Positions 1-9,012 of a stretch of 18,176 nucleotides of DNA are shown here, one piece after another; within the stretch, counting starts at the first letter, position 1; every line of letters begins with the position of its first letter. The position numbers and the translations under genes are program-made. The stretch is from Pinguiococcus pyrenoidosus (lineage: Eukaryota; Sar; Pinguiophyceae; Pinguiochrysidales; Pinguiochrysidaceae): NCBI GenBank assembly GCA_019677205.1, contig JAAMXY010000740.1, forward strand, positions 1 to 18,176. The letters run 5' to 3'. The notes beneath the pieces are model-generated. The model was not told where the DNA came from and searched no databases. It saw only the letters and a program-made list of their open reading frames with translations.

Positions 1-736
1 TCACCTACATTTCGTTCCCCTCTGCTAAAGACTTGTTGCGCAAGCTCAAAATTCTAGAATGTTCTTCAAATTTCGTCTCACCAGAACGTCATTTCCTCGA
101 GCTTTCCAGTGCCCACGTACATATTCTTGTGACTTCCACAATCCCCTTTCAAAATTTTGACTCAAGTTCAATACTCGGCTGAAGCAGGCGCATGCATCCT
201 TCTTCGCAGATCTTCGAAGGTCATCCTGTGAGCCATTGGTCAGCACCAATGCACCGTGCTCTCCGTTCTGAGCCTGGATTGGCCCTCGTCTTCATTGTGA
301 CACCCTTGCGCACCCCAATTGGTCAGGGTTTTGAACTTTGGATTCCATCGCGTCGAGGGGAGAAAAGAGAGCTGCGTTGGGGCGAAAAAAGAGAGTGATC
401 ATGATAACAGTGAAAGTGCGGAATGATGGACGGAGACAAAAACGCCGTGCCACGCCCGCCTGTAAGCGTTGGCAACGATCGAAAAGATGGAGCCGAGCCG
501 CCAGCCACAAAACGCCCCAACACGCCCAGGGCCCCACGTCCGGAAGAGCAGCGAGTCTCAGCAGCGAGCCTCCGCACGAAGACCAGCATCACCTATTATA
601 CAGTACATCAGCAAAGGCATCATATCCGACTTGTCTGGTGGAGATAGAGCAAGGGGATAAAGCGTTGCTGTCTCATCAGATGGGGAGGGGGGGAATCAGA
701 GCGTCGCCTCGAGGTCTGCAGGGTGCGAAGAAAAAA
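1..736. other. Left-edge region without a supportable gene
   Basis: I find no convincing coding region on either strand. The open frames here are short, overlap one another on both strands, and have no family-like motifs. The last part runs into a simple-sequence tract. The stretch lies downstream of the minus-strand C2 gene, so its right side may hold that gene's 3' UTR. The far left could belong to a neighbouring gene outside the window. Confidence 0.4.
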
Positions 737-916
737 CACACCCACACCCACACGCACACCCACCACCTCCTCCACCACATCATCAACTTTATCCCTTTCA
801 TCAACAACAAGCACAACATCCACAACATCCACAACATCCACAACATCCACAACATCCACAACATCATCAACATCATCAACATCAACAGCATCATCCACAT
901 CGTCAACATCCACAAC

Positions 917-950
<34 letters not shown>

Positions 951-972
951 ACAACCAAGCAAGCAAGCAAGC
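737..972. repeat. Compound microsatellite/minisatellite tract
   Basis: A run of simple repeats with C-rich pyrimidine/adenine composition. It starts with CA and CCA repeats (737-775). Six perfect copies of the 9-mer CACAACATC follow (812-865), then degenerate CATCAA/CATCAT units (866-910), a CAA tract with one CGA interruption (911-954), and finally AAGC units (about 957-972). Open frames through it encode only His/Asn/Thr or Val/Asp runs, so I read it as non-coding. It ends about 215 bp downstream of the stop codon of the C2 gene. Slippage is the likely origin. Confidence 0.9.
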
Positions 973-1188
973 AACCCCAAAAAACGTCCAGAAGCTCCCT
1001 AGCAAACATCGACACGATACAAAAGGAAGCAACGAACCAAAGGTAAGATTTTTGTCTTGCTTCCGCGTCTACGGACGACGTGTCGGGCGGCGACGCAAGC
1101 TCTCGCCCCGGTCACGTCTCGCCTGCCATACTTTCTAGCCATCAACTTGTAAAGTCCCCACACCCACGGCAACGCCGGGCCCCTCCTG

Positions 1189-3126
1189 CTACAGCTCTTC
1201 CTCCAGTCCGTCCAGCTGCGGAAACTCGTCGCGGTACTTCCAGTATTCCGACGGCTGCATGTACTGGAACGGATAGTCAAAGCGGCGCATTCCCAGGGTG
1301 GTCCGGTCTCCGAACTCCACGCTCCAGTCCAGCAGCACCGGCTCGTCGTCAAACGGCTTCTTCTGCGGGCCGAAGCGGCCGGGTCGGAAGCTGTACTTGG
1401 TGGCCTTGAAGATCTGCGGCTTCATCAACGACGCCTTGGTTGTCGCCGGCGCCGCCTCGGGCGCCTTCAGCCCGTACTTGTCGTTCACGTACTGCAGCGT
1501 GCCCTGGCTCTGCTGCTTGAGCTCCAGCGACTTGCGCAGCACGGCGGCCAACAGGTCGTCCACCTCCGACGTCTTCTCCGTCGGACTGGGACTGGCGCCG
1601 CGGCTGCTGTTGCACTCCATGGAGTCGTTCATCAGGTTGCTCTTCGTCGGCGCCCGCGTCGGCGGCGGCGCCACCGGCTTGGAAAGCCGCCGCTGCGACA
1701 ATGGATCCCCCGTCTGCTCCGCCGCCGCGGCGAAGCCGGTGGTCACCGGCCCCAGGCGGCGTTGGAAGAACTCCTCCATCTTGGGCTCTTGGCTGCCGCC
1801 GATGGTGTCGGTGTCGTCCAGCATCGGCCGCTCCTCTCGCTTGTAGCGCTGGACTCTCGTAGAGTCCAGCGCCGAGGCTCGGGTGAACGACTCCAAGGAC
1901 GCCTTCGCTCGAGTACTGGGATCCAAGGCCGCCTTCGCTCGAATGCGAGGATCCAACGCCGCCTTCACCTTCGCATGGGGTTCCAGCGGCGACGCGTACC
2001 GCTCTCTCTCGCGAGTTAAGTCCTCCACCTGCTCGTGCAAGGCGTCCAGCTCCGACTCCGAGTCCACGGCCGTCATGCTGAAGATGGGCTCCTCCGACGC
2101 GGTGCTCAGCGCCCGGGTGGACGCCGCGGAGCCCGGCCGCTCCAGCAGGTAAGGGTCGTCGAAAGCGCTTTCCACGTCGGCATTGATCCGCAGACTCACC
2201 CGCAGGTCCAGACGCACGTAGGCATCGTCGGGCCGGCGGTGCCCGATCTTGCTGGCCCAGCGGCCGCGGCACAGCTTGGCCTTGGACAGGCCGAAGTGGG
2301 CCAGCGCGCCGGCGCCGCTGCAGTCCGGCAGCAGCGGCAGCCGCAGTTCCATGCTGCGGCCTTTCCAGCGCAGCTCCCTCCGAGGCGCGCGGGGTCGACC
2401 GCCCTCGGACGGCTCCGCACAGGCCAGCGTGACCCGCCGCGGCTCGTTGTGCAGCGACTCGGCGAAGGCCTCGTTGGGTATCCGCGCGAAGCCAATGACC
2501 TCCTCGCCTCGGGCCCCCGAGGAGACCAGAATCTCCACGAAGCAGCTGAGGAACTTGAGCCCCTGCGTCGGCTGCTGCGCCTTGGCCAGCACGTTGCTGA
2601 TGCTGAGGTCCCGCCGGGACCCGTCGGGAGCCTCGGACAACAGCGCGTCGCAGAAGTCCGGCACGGCGAAGCGCGTACGTTGTTGGTAGCGAGGATGGTG
2701 GCTGTCTCCCACCTCGCGGCTGCTCCACTGGGTCATGCGCGGCTCCTCCCCGGGCCGCGCGTGCAGCAGCGTGATCCGCGCGTAGGTGTCACAGGTCGGC
2801 TCGCGGTTGTTGAGCCAGCCCGTAGTGGGCAAGTTGTGCGCGCACACCAAGTTGCAGTCCAGCAGCAGCGTCACAGGCGAGTCCGGATGCTGCGCCTCCA
2901 GGCCCCAGAAGCGCTCCAGGCAGTCCGTGTGGTGCAGCACTTGCAGCGGCAAGGGGGCCGCGGCCCTGTGCATGCTCTTGGCGTGCGAGGGCCAGCAACT
3001 CGGTGAGGACGACGGCCTCAGAGAGGCGTCCGGCTCGTCGAAGCGCTCCTCGTCGTACATGGGCAATGCTCCCAGTCCCAGTCCCGGGCCTCTCGGCGCC
3101 ACGACGCTGGCGTCGCTGGCCTCCAT
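1189..3126 (-). CDS. C2-domain protein with decapeptide repeats, function unknown
   Basis: An uninterrupted 645-residue reading frame. The ATG at 3126 is the first in frame after an upstream TAA. Residues about 85-225 read as a C2 domain: a beta strand VTLLLDCNLVCAHNLP, then CDTYARITL (the position of the usual DPYV motif), HPRYQQRTRFAVPD (usually NPxWNExFxF), and a strand ending in EEVIGFARIP. C2 domains typically bind membranes or proteins, often with calcium. The Asp at CDTY is present, but I cannot confirm a full calcium site. Residues about 352-378 could form a short coiled coil. Residues about 380-425 hold degenerate ten-residue repeats of the type ALDPxxRAKA. The C-terminal tail (about 570-645) is aromatic-rich and acidic (DYPFQYMQPSEYWKYRDEFP) and could be a second conserved module. 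No signal peptide or membrane segment. I do not recognise a named family beyond C2. It is divergent from the gelsolin gene. Confidence 0.8.
   Translation of the reverse strand: MEASDASVVAPRGPGLGLGALPMYDEERFDEPDASLRPSSSPSCWPSHAKSMHRAAAPLPLQVLHHTDCLERFWGLEAQHPDSPVTLLLDCNLVCAHNLPTTGWLNNREPTCDTYARITLLHARPGEEPRMTQWSSREVGDSHHPRYQQRTRFAVPDFCDALLSEAPDGSRRDLSISNVLAKAQQPTQGLKFLSCFVEILVSSGARGEEVIGFARIPNEAFAESLHNEPRRVTLACAEPSEGGRPRAPRRELRWKGRSMELRLPLLPDCSGAGALAHFGLSKAKLCRGRWASKIGHRRPDDAYVRLDLRVSLRINADVESAFDDPYLLERPGSAASTRALSTASEEPIFSMTAVDSESELDALHEQVEDLTRERERYASPLEPHAKVKAALDPRIRAKAALDPSTRAKASLESFTRASALDSTRVQRYKREERPMLDDTDTIGGSQEPKMEEFFQRRLGPVTTGFAAAAEQTGDPLSQRRLSKPVAPPPTRAPTKSNLMNDSMECNSSRGASPSPTEKTSEVDDLLAAVLRKSLELKQQSQGTLQYVNDKYGLKAPEAAPATTKASLMKPQIFKATKYSFRPGRFGPQKKPFDDEPVLLDWSVEFGDRTTLGMRRFDYPFQYMQPSEYWKYRDEFPQLDGLEEEL
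1868..1998 (-). repeat. In-gene 30-bp tandem repeat (decapeptide)
   Basis: About four degenerate 30-bp units inside the C2 gene, each containing a TCCAAGG/TCCAACG-GCCTTC core on the plus strand. They encode the consensus ALDPxxRAKA on the minus strand (residues about 380-420). Unit boundaries are approximate because the outer units are diverged. The unit length keeps the frame. Confidence 0.75.
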
Positions 3127-4769
3127 TCCTAAGAGAGCCTCCAGCCAACACGTGACCCGTTAGCGACAGCCATGAAACCGAAGTGGAAAGGGCAGAAGTT
3201 GGGGCGTTGCGGTGTCAAAGGCGTCAGGAGTGACAGATGACGAGAATTTGGCCAGAGCCGAACTCGTCAGGATTTGGACTCTGCCCTCTCCTCGCCATGT
3301 TCTGCTCCAAGCTCGTCGTCCTTTGGGCGTGGGATCTCGAAGGTGGTGCTACTGGCTTGCCAGAGACTACCGCAAGTCTCCTTGGCGAAAATTATACGAA
3401 AAATGGCGAGAGCGGCGGGGATCTTGAAGGCGGATCGGAAGCCTCTTGCGCAGCGTTTGGGAGCTCTCCCGTTGGCAGAGTACAGGTTTACGCGCCACTC
3501 TCACGGCGACACGGAGTCATGCCCGCGCTCCTGCTGGCTGCTAAAGTTGCAAACTGCAAAGGGCTTGAGTGGACGACGTCTTGTGATACCTTGACCTCGA
3601 TCCCAAGCCGATTCGCCTCAAAGAGCCGCGGGTCAACAGCGGGGCTTCAAGGAAGGTGGTAGTGCGGCCAGTGGATCGTGCAGGTACGTCACCACAGAGG
3701 CATCGCCTTAATTTTCCTCCCCCTTTGCGCCGCTCCTTCCACCCACTCCGCACTGGTGCAACGGCGACCTCACCAAAGAGACAAGCTTCACGGGGCAGGA
3801 CGGTTCAGGTCCTCAGCCTCCGGACTCCCGACGCTGCGTCCCAAAGTTCGTTGCTGATTATCCAAGCAAGTCCAGCGTGCTGCTACCCCGCGACGGTCGG
3901 TACGACTCAGGGTACGCCTATGTTCCTCCTCTAGCCCTTCCAGGAGTTGCAACCCCGTGGCTTCCCTCCCGCGCCCCTTCCACGCAGATCAAGGCGCCAC
4001 GTGCGTCCACGGTGACGTGGCATTCCGCAGGATGTTCCCCTGCCAAGCACTGTGCAACCCCAAGCTTGCTTCAAGAAGCCCCAGTCCAAGGCGCGTCGCC
4101 GATGAGAGAAACGAGAGCAGAAGACAGAAGGACTCCGACAAAGACAAGCTTCACGAAGAAGGATCAGTTCTGATCTGACGCAGAGCCGACGCGCCATCCA
4201 GCTTTGGACACGCCACCCAAGGCTTTGGCAGTGCAGCGCTGTAGGGCAGGAGCTTCTTGCGCAACGGTGCCCAATCCATTGCCGGTAGACGGCCACGCAC
4301 CGGAACCCAGCCAAAGGATGGAGCTGTAGTGGCAGAGCAGAGCTCCCGGAGCCAATTGCGCCACGAGCTGAAACTTCCGCCCAATGAGTCCTCGTCCTGC
4401 AGACGGAACGCCGAGCTTCTTCAACAGGAACGACGGCCCTGGGTAACCGCGACGAAGAACACGGGATCTTATAGCACCCGAGCCGCTCGTTCCGCCGGGA
4501 ATGGATCTTTTGCGTTGTCGTAGGTTTTTAACGCCTCGGCAGACACCGCCCGTGACCCGCGCCGCGTCCGCAAAACCCTTGTTCATATCAGGTATTGTAA
4601 CGAAGCGTCGGTAGCGGCGGTACGGTGCCGCAGCGGTATCGCAAGCCTCTTCGCTACGCCTCAGAACGCGCCGACCGAAGCTTCAGTTCAGCTGCGCCGC
4701 TGCTCAATCCGATAGCAGCTCTCTAACCTTCGCGCGTCTCGTGCCACTTTGACCGTTCCGCCGCAGATC
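3127..4769. other. 1.64-kb divergent intergenic region, no recognised gene
   Basis: This lies between the starts of the C2 gene (minus) and the gelsolin gene (plus), so it should hold both promoters and 5' UTRs. Several open frames of up to about 140 codons occur on both strands. None shows family motifs, and they overlap one another. I see no tRNA signature. Small features include a CACGTG hexamer at 3149-3154, a TGACGTGGC element near 4013, and a 12-bp word (AGACAAGCTTCA) present twice, near 3779 and 4142. An unrecognised small gene with introns cannot be ruled out. Confidence 0.5.
3129..3173 (-). other. Possible 14-codon upstream ORF of the C2 gene
   Basis: On the minus strand an ATG at 3173 opens a 14-codon frame whose TAG (3131-3129) ends two bases before the main ATG at 3126. 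If the transcript starts upstream of 3173, this would be a uORF placed to reduce or gate translation of the C2 protein by reinitiation. The same stretch (CTCTCTTAG, then GAATG) also resembles a splice acceptor, in which case the uORF would be intronic. Confidence 0.3.
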
Positions 4770-5970
4770 ATGGCTGACTTCGACGAATCCAAGACGAAGT
4801 GGGAGAGCGACGGCGCCGCCCTCGAGGACTCCAACGTCGCCGGGATCGGTTCCGCGGAAGACAAGGCCGCCCGCAAGAATGCCGCCGCTACCGAGGCCGC
4901 CTGGGAGGGCTGCGGCGAGAAGCCCGGCGTGGAGATCTGGCGCATCGAGCAGTTCCAAGTGGTCGCGTGGCCCAAGGAGGAGTATGGCAACTTCTACAAG
5001 GGCGACTCGTACATCGTGCTCAAGACCACCAAGGATGCCGAGTCGGACAAGCTGCTGTGGGACATCCACTTCTGGCTCGGCTCGGCCACCACCACCGACG
5101 AGATGGGCACGGCAGCCTACAAGACCGTCGAGCTGGATGACCTGAAGGACGGCGCGCCCATCCAGCACCGCGAGGTCGAGGGCCACGAGTCGACGGACTT
5201 CCTCCAGATGTTCCCGCAGATCAACTACCTTGACGGCGGCGTGGACAGCGGCTTCACCCACGTGGAGCCGGACGCGTACATCGCCAAGCTGCTCCGCGTC
5301 CGCAAGAAGGACAGCACCATCAAGGTCGAGCAGCAGCCGCTGTCCCGCACCAGCCTCCACCACGGCGACTGCTTCATCCTGGACGCCGGCCGCGTGATCT
5401 ACACCTGGTTCGGTGACGAGTCGAGCCCCTTCGAGAAGAACAAGGCCAACCTGGTGGCCAAGAACATGGCCAGCTCCCGCCTGGGCAAGGCCACCGCCGT
5501 GGCCTGGGATCACGACGCCGCCGCCTTCTGGCAGCTGCTCGGCGGCGAAGGCGAGATCCTGTCTGCCCAGGACGGCGACGCCCGTGGCACGATCTCCATG
5601 GTACCGCCGATTGCCTGACCTCGAACTCGCTGCTTTTTCCCTTATGCTCACGTCGTTGATTGTCAAGCAGGCGGAGTCGGCTCTCTTCCGCCTCAGCGAC
5701 GAGTCTGGCGAGCTCATGTTCAACGAGGTCGCCCGCGGCGAGCTGAACCTCAGCATGCTGGACAGCAGCGACGTCTTCATCCTCGACGAGGGAGAAGAAC
5801 TCTTCGTCTGGGTCGGAGAGGGCGCGTCCAGCCCGGAGCGCAACAAGGCCATGGAGACCGCTCAGAAGTACCTGGAATCGCAGGGCAAGCCCAACTACAC
5901 CGCGATCTCTCTGTTCCGTGAAGGGCAGAAGATCCGCAGCGAGAAGTGGATTCAGCTCATGCACGCCTAA
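4770..5970 (+). CDS. Severin/CapG-like gelsolin-family actin-binding protein (2 exons)
   Basis: Exons 4770-5600 and 5671-5970, with a 70-nt GT-AG intron (5601-5670) inserted in phase 0. Together they give 376 residues. Three gelsolin repeats follow an acidic, Ala-rich N-terminal extension: G1 about 52-155 (VEIWRIEQFQVVAWPKE, FYKGDSYIVL, LLWDIHFWLG), G2 about 165-262 (LLRVRKK, LHHGDCFILDAGRVIYTWFG) and G3 about 278-375 (ALFRLSDESGE, LDSSDVFILDEGEELFVWVG). The length and three-repeat architecture match severin, fragmin and CapG. These proteins sever or cap actin filaments in the cytosol under calcium control. The GDSYIV and GDCFIL/SDVFIL core strands are well conserved. Without the splice, translation would stop at 5618, losing G3. 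Its 3' end faces MurL only 152 bp away. Confidence 0.92.
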
Positions 5971-5973
5971 GAG

Positions 5974-6015
5974 CTTCCAGCTACCAGCTACCAGCTTCCG
6001 GCTCCTAGCTTCTGC
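5974..6015. repeat. Heptanucleotide tandem array 1
   Basis: Six 7-bp units starting just after the gelsolin stop codon: CTTCCAG, CTACCAG, CTACCAG, CTTCCGG, CTCCTAG and CTTCTGC. It lies in the presumed gelsolin 3' UTR, between two convergent genes. Confidence 0.8.
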
Positions 6016-6073
6016 GTTCATGCTTCCATCGCAGCGAAGATGATCTCGTCGTCCGATCCGAGCTTGTCGCCGC

Positions 6074-6115
6074 AGGCAACGGGCAACGGGCAACCGGCAA
6101 CTGGCAACCGACGAC
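6074..6115. repeat. Heptanucleotide tandem array 2
   Basis: Six 7-bp units of the type GGGCAAC (AGGCAAC, GGGCAAC, GGGCAAC, CGGCAAC, TGGCAAC, CGACGAC). They end 7 bp before the MurL stop codon on the opposite strand. The period and total length equal those of array 1, but the unit sequence is different. Confidence 0.8.
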
Positions 6116-6122
6116 TCAAGTA

Positions 6123-8022
6123 TTATTTATTGTCTCTCCAGAACCATCTTGGAATGCTGTTCTCGGCATTGTGCTCTTCTAGGATGTCTCCATTGTCATC
6201 TTCTTCGGTACCTTCGAGCACATCAAGCTCCTGCGCTAGTCTCTGCAGCACTACAGGAATGGCATCGGACGCTTCATCAAGACTCAAACAGAGCGGATCC
6301 GGCCCCGCTGCGACATAATCTCCCCTACTCGCTTCCAGTGCAGTCTTATATGCAAGCTTGAAGGCCGCCCGCGCCTCGCGGGCCTCGCCCACGCACTCCA
6401 GCGGCTTGGTTTGGCCCAGGCCGAGCCCTCTCTTCGAATCCACGTGCTGGATGCCCAGGAGCGCACGGAACACGGGCAAGAGTTGCTCATTTGAGTACAG
6501 GTCGTCGCCAAAGACTCGCATGCAGTCCTCTCTGCGGAGGAAAGCGGAAATCAAGATGTATACGAATACGCACTTGGGGCATTTCGCACACCATCGAGTG
6601 TAAAAGCCCGACAGCTGAGGCGTGTTGCAGCTGATGAACGTGCTGAGGTACTGCCGCTCACGGACGCAGTCCGGCTGGCAGAATCGTTGGGCAATCTGGA
6701 TCTCCCACAGGTGCATCAAGCCGGAGAAGTAGAAGATCTCGGCGGAGATGTGGCGGCGAATGTAGCCGTTCGCCAGGCGCTCCCACGCGAAGCTCTTGTC
6801 GTACTGGTGATTCACCTCCCTGGCAGAGCCTGGCACGCGGATGCCATTTCCAAAATTCGCGGAGCGCTCGTTCCCGACGCAGATGTACGCACACTCAGCG
6901 CTGACGGCGCAAAACACGCTCGCAAAGGCTACCAGCGCCGCCCAGGGTGGCGCCGTGTCGATCAGCTCCTCGTCATTCGCCTCGAACAGTGCGGTGTACC
7001 CAGCATCTTCCGGGAAAGGGGGCAGCAGCTCTGCTCGAAGAAGGCGCCGGCATCCCGTCTGTCGGGCCAAGCTCCGAATGCGCCAGCTCTTCCGGAACTC
7101 GGCCATCTCATCAGACATGTGGAAGAGCACCGCAGCTTCTGCAATGTCCACGCCAGCGTCTCTGAGGAACTCGACAAGCGCCAGTGCGTCCTTGCCACCC
7201 CCAAGGGGAATCAAGACTCTCCGAAACCCTGCTGGCCGGCCGTCCCCCAAGGTTAGGCCGCTGGCTTCTTCATGGTCGCCTTCAGCACCTGGGCGTCCGA
7301 GGGGATGCGGAGGCACCGTTTTTGCATCCGCACCGTACGCCTGAGTCAGAGCCAAACTCCCGCCAGTTCTCTGCTGCGTTACAATCTCAAGACGAAGGGA
7401 AAATGCAATGCGGTTGACGTAGAGGAACTCGGACAGACTGCCTCGCAGAGTCTCTTCCCAGAACTGAAGTTGAGCTTCCTCCGGCGTCCAAACCAAATTT
7501 GAGACGAGACCTCCACTTTGGCACAACACAGCAAGGAGAAGGGAAAAGGAGAAGCAAGGGAGAGAGGAGGAGGAGCTCGGCTGAGAAATAAGGTTCCGCC
7601 GCGTGATCAATGCTCAAATCAACGCAAAACCCACCTGCCAGGTCCGCTTCTGACGACGCAATGCGGCTGGATCCTCAGGATCCGCCTCGGCTTCTTCATG
7701 AACAGCCAGCTGGACACCAGGACAGCGACGCTGTACACCGCCTCGACAAACTGATGCGGCTCCAGCGCCGCAAACGACTCGCGCACGCCCGCTACGCGGA
7801 GCTCGGCTGCGTATCTACGGAGCGTCTTAGCGAAGGGCCGGACAGAGACGAAGCGCAGAGTGCTTACGCGTCGTCTTCGTCTTCGTCGTCGCCGTCCATC
7901 CGGAAAGAGAAGCGCAGGAGACTTTGTGGGAGCAGAACTTCGCATTTACATAAGTACATGGCGTCGGATCCCTCCGGAGGCTTGTACGCGCGGCGCCGCC
8001 GCCGCTCGCGGTAGAGACTCAT
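6123..8022 (-). CDS. murL: MurL-like UDP-MurNAc-L-Ala-L-Glu epimerase homologue (3 exons)
   Basis: Three exons: 8022-7868, 7814-7635 and 7515-6123. The introns are 53 nt (GTAAGC...CGTAG) and 119 nt (GTGGGT...CAAAG, with a strong pyrimidine tract). All phases fit and give 575 residues. The MurL family uses ATP to invert the terminal L-Glu of UDP-MurNAc-L-Ala-L-Glu to D-Glu; it was described in Xanthomonas as an alternative to MurI glutamate racemase. Landmarks in order are an N-terminal strand region (CKCEVLLPQSLLRFSFRMDG), SLSEFLYVNR (139-147), a PP-loop-like PLGGGKDALALVEFL (215-229), VGNERSANFGN (325-335), EVNHQYDKSFAWE (345-357), SCNTP (407-411), a cysteine motif RWCAKCPKCVFV (419-430) and CVGEAREARAAF (486-497). 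The N-terminus is Arg-rich, followed by an acidic run, with no clear plastid presequence. No partner (MurD2) is in the window. The family call is firm; the substrate in this organism is inferred. Confidence 0.82.
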
Positions 8023-8491
8023 GGTACAGGAGCTGCGTCGGACAGATCCGAGCCGTCAAGTGCAGCGCCGGAGCGTCATGAGGGCTGCTGGGGAGGATGT
8101 GGTGAGCAGCCACAGCCGCAGCTGATGCAAGCGTGGATTTTGAAGTTGTCTCGATGGAATTTGGCGGGAACTTGAGGTTCCAAGCCAGACTGAAATTTAA
8201 ACTCCAACAAGGAGCCAATGATGGCTTCCGAATCGACCTATTAAACTAATGTTACTGCTAAACGTGAGAATCTGATTGTGAGTTGCCGTAACTTCCCTTG
8301 GAACCGTTGGAATCGAGCGGCAACGCCACTCTCCCGCGCAGACTCTGCGAGTAGTGAAGGGCTCTTTTTAAGCTGAACGTCCCTCTGCGCGCATCTGATT
8401 GCTAGGCGAAGAGCGGGTGCCTTGGCCGGCTGCATTTTCAATCGAAATCCCAGCGAATCTCCGGCGTTTCTGCGGCACTCTCTGACGAAGC
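8023..8491. promoter_or_regulatory. Divergent intergenic region (MurL-like / small membrane protein)
   Basis: A 469-bp non-coding gap between two divergently transcribed start codons, so it should hold both promoters. It has AT-rich patches (about 8190-8260) and one CAGCTGAT word (8119-8126), which is shared with the repeats described near 11110 and 17701. No TATA box can be assigned with confidence. Confidence 0.45.
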
Positions 8492-8827
8492 ATGTCCTTG
8501 ACGGATTCCATTGGGTCCGTGCCGCGATTTCTGGTCATCGCCGGCGCAATTTTGGTGCTCTGGGCTCTCCTCGTGGCGCTGACCTTGGCCACCGGTCAGC
8601 TGAACTCGGACGCGTCCAAGAAGTCGGACGAAGACTCGGGGGAGACAGCGGCGAGGCGGACAGCGCCAACTTCGACGCCGGTGAAGAAGGTGCGTATCGC
8701 CTCCTCTGCACCCCAATGTGTTCGAGCCTGACGCGGGGATACCCGGCACTAGAGCGCGGGGGCTACGGGCGTCCGAAAGTCGACGCGAAAGCGCAACAAG
8801 CCCGTGCACTTCGACCCTTCCCAGTAG
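8492..8827 (+). CDS. Small single-pass membrane protein, unknown (2 exons)
   Basis: Exon 1 is 8492-8689 and exon 2 is 8753-8827. They are joined across a 63-nt GT-AG intron (GTGCGT...CACTAG) in phase 0, giving 90 residues. A single hydrophobic segment (residues about 12-34, FLVIAGAILVLWALLVALTLA) follows a short N-terminus. It is followed by an acidic Ser/Asp/Glu stretch (about 40-53) and a basic tail (VRKSTRKRNKPVHFDPSQ). Without splicing, the frame would run on to a 79-residue product ending in QCVRA. I prefer the spliced form because the donor is good and the second exon adds a coherent basic tail. I do not recognise the family. It converges on SelU, with 185 bp between the stop codons. 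Confidence 0.55.
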
Positions 8828-9012
8828 CGTGTCGAGACCCGCCACAATGGAGCTGGCTTGGTGTGGCTGAAGCTGGATGCGGGATATCCACTTCGGCGTT
8901 CTTCTGTCCGTGGACTGCCCCTAACGCAGCTTTTGTAATAGATTTAGAGCGCCGCGCCAGCGCGGGTTGGTCGTTCGAGCTGCGAAGATGTGTCTTATTT
9001 GTCTTGCTTGTC

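Noticed and set aside
338-1138. Plus-strand 266-codon open frame rich in His, Asn and Ile
   Set aside because: Its apparent length comes from the simple repeats, which stay open in several frames on both strands. The flanking parts show no family motif.
1349-3006. Long open frames overlapping the C2 gene on both strands (459 and 323 codons)
   Set aside because: They are Ala/Gly/Arg/Gln-rich shadows expected from GC-rich codons. Only the 645-codon frame shows a coherent C2-like domain.
4704-5852. Minus-strand 382-codon frame antisense to the gelsolin gene
   Set aside because: It is a shadow: it mirrors the gelsolin exons, has no motif, and crosses the intron that the gelsolin protein needs.
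7619-7945. A start for MurL at 7945 with an Arg-only run in exon 1
   Set aside because: The frame upstream of 7868 gives poly-Arg from a GAC/GAA tract. The alternative frame gives MSLYRE...LLRFSFRMDGDDEDEDD, joins exon 2 by a GT-AG intron in correct phase, and fits the family N-terminus better.
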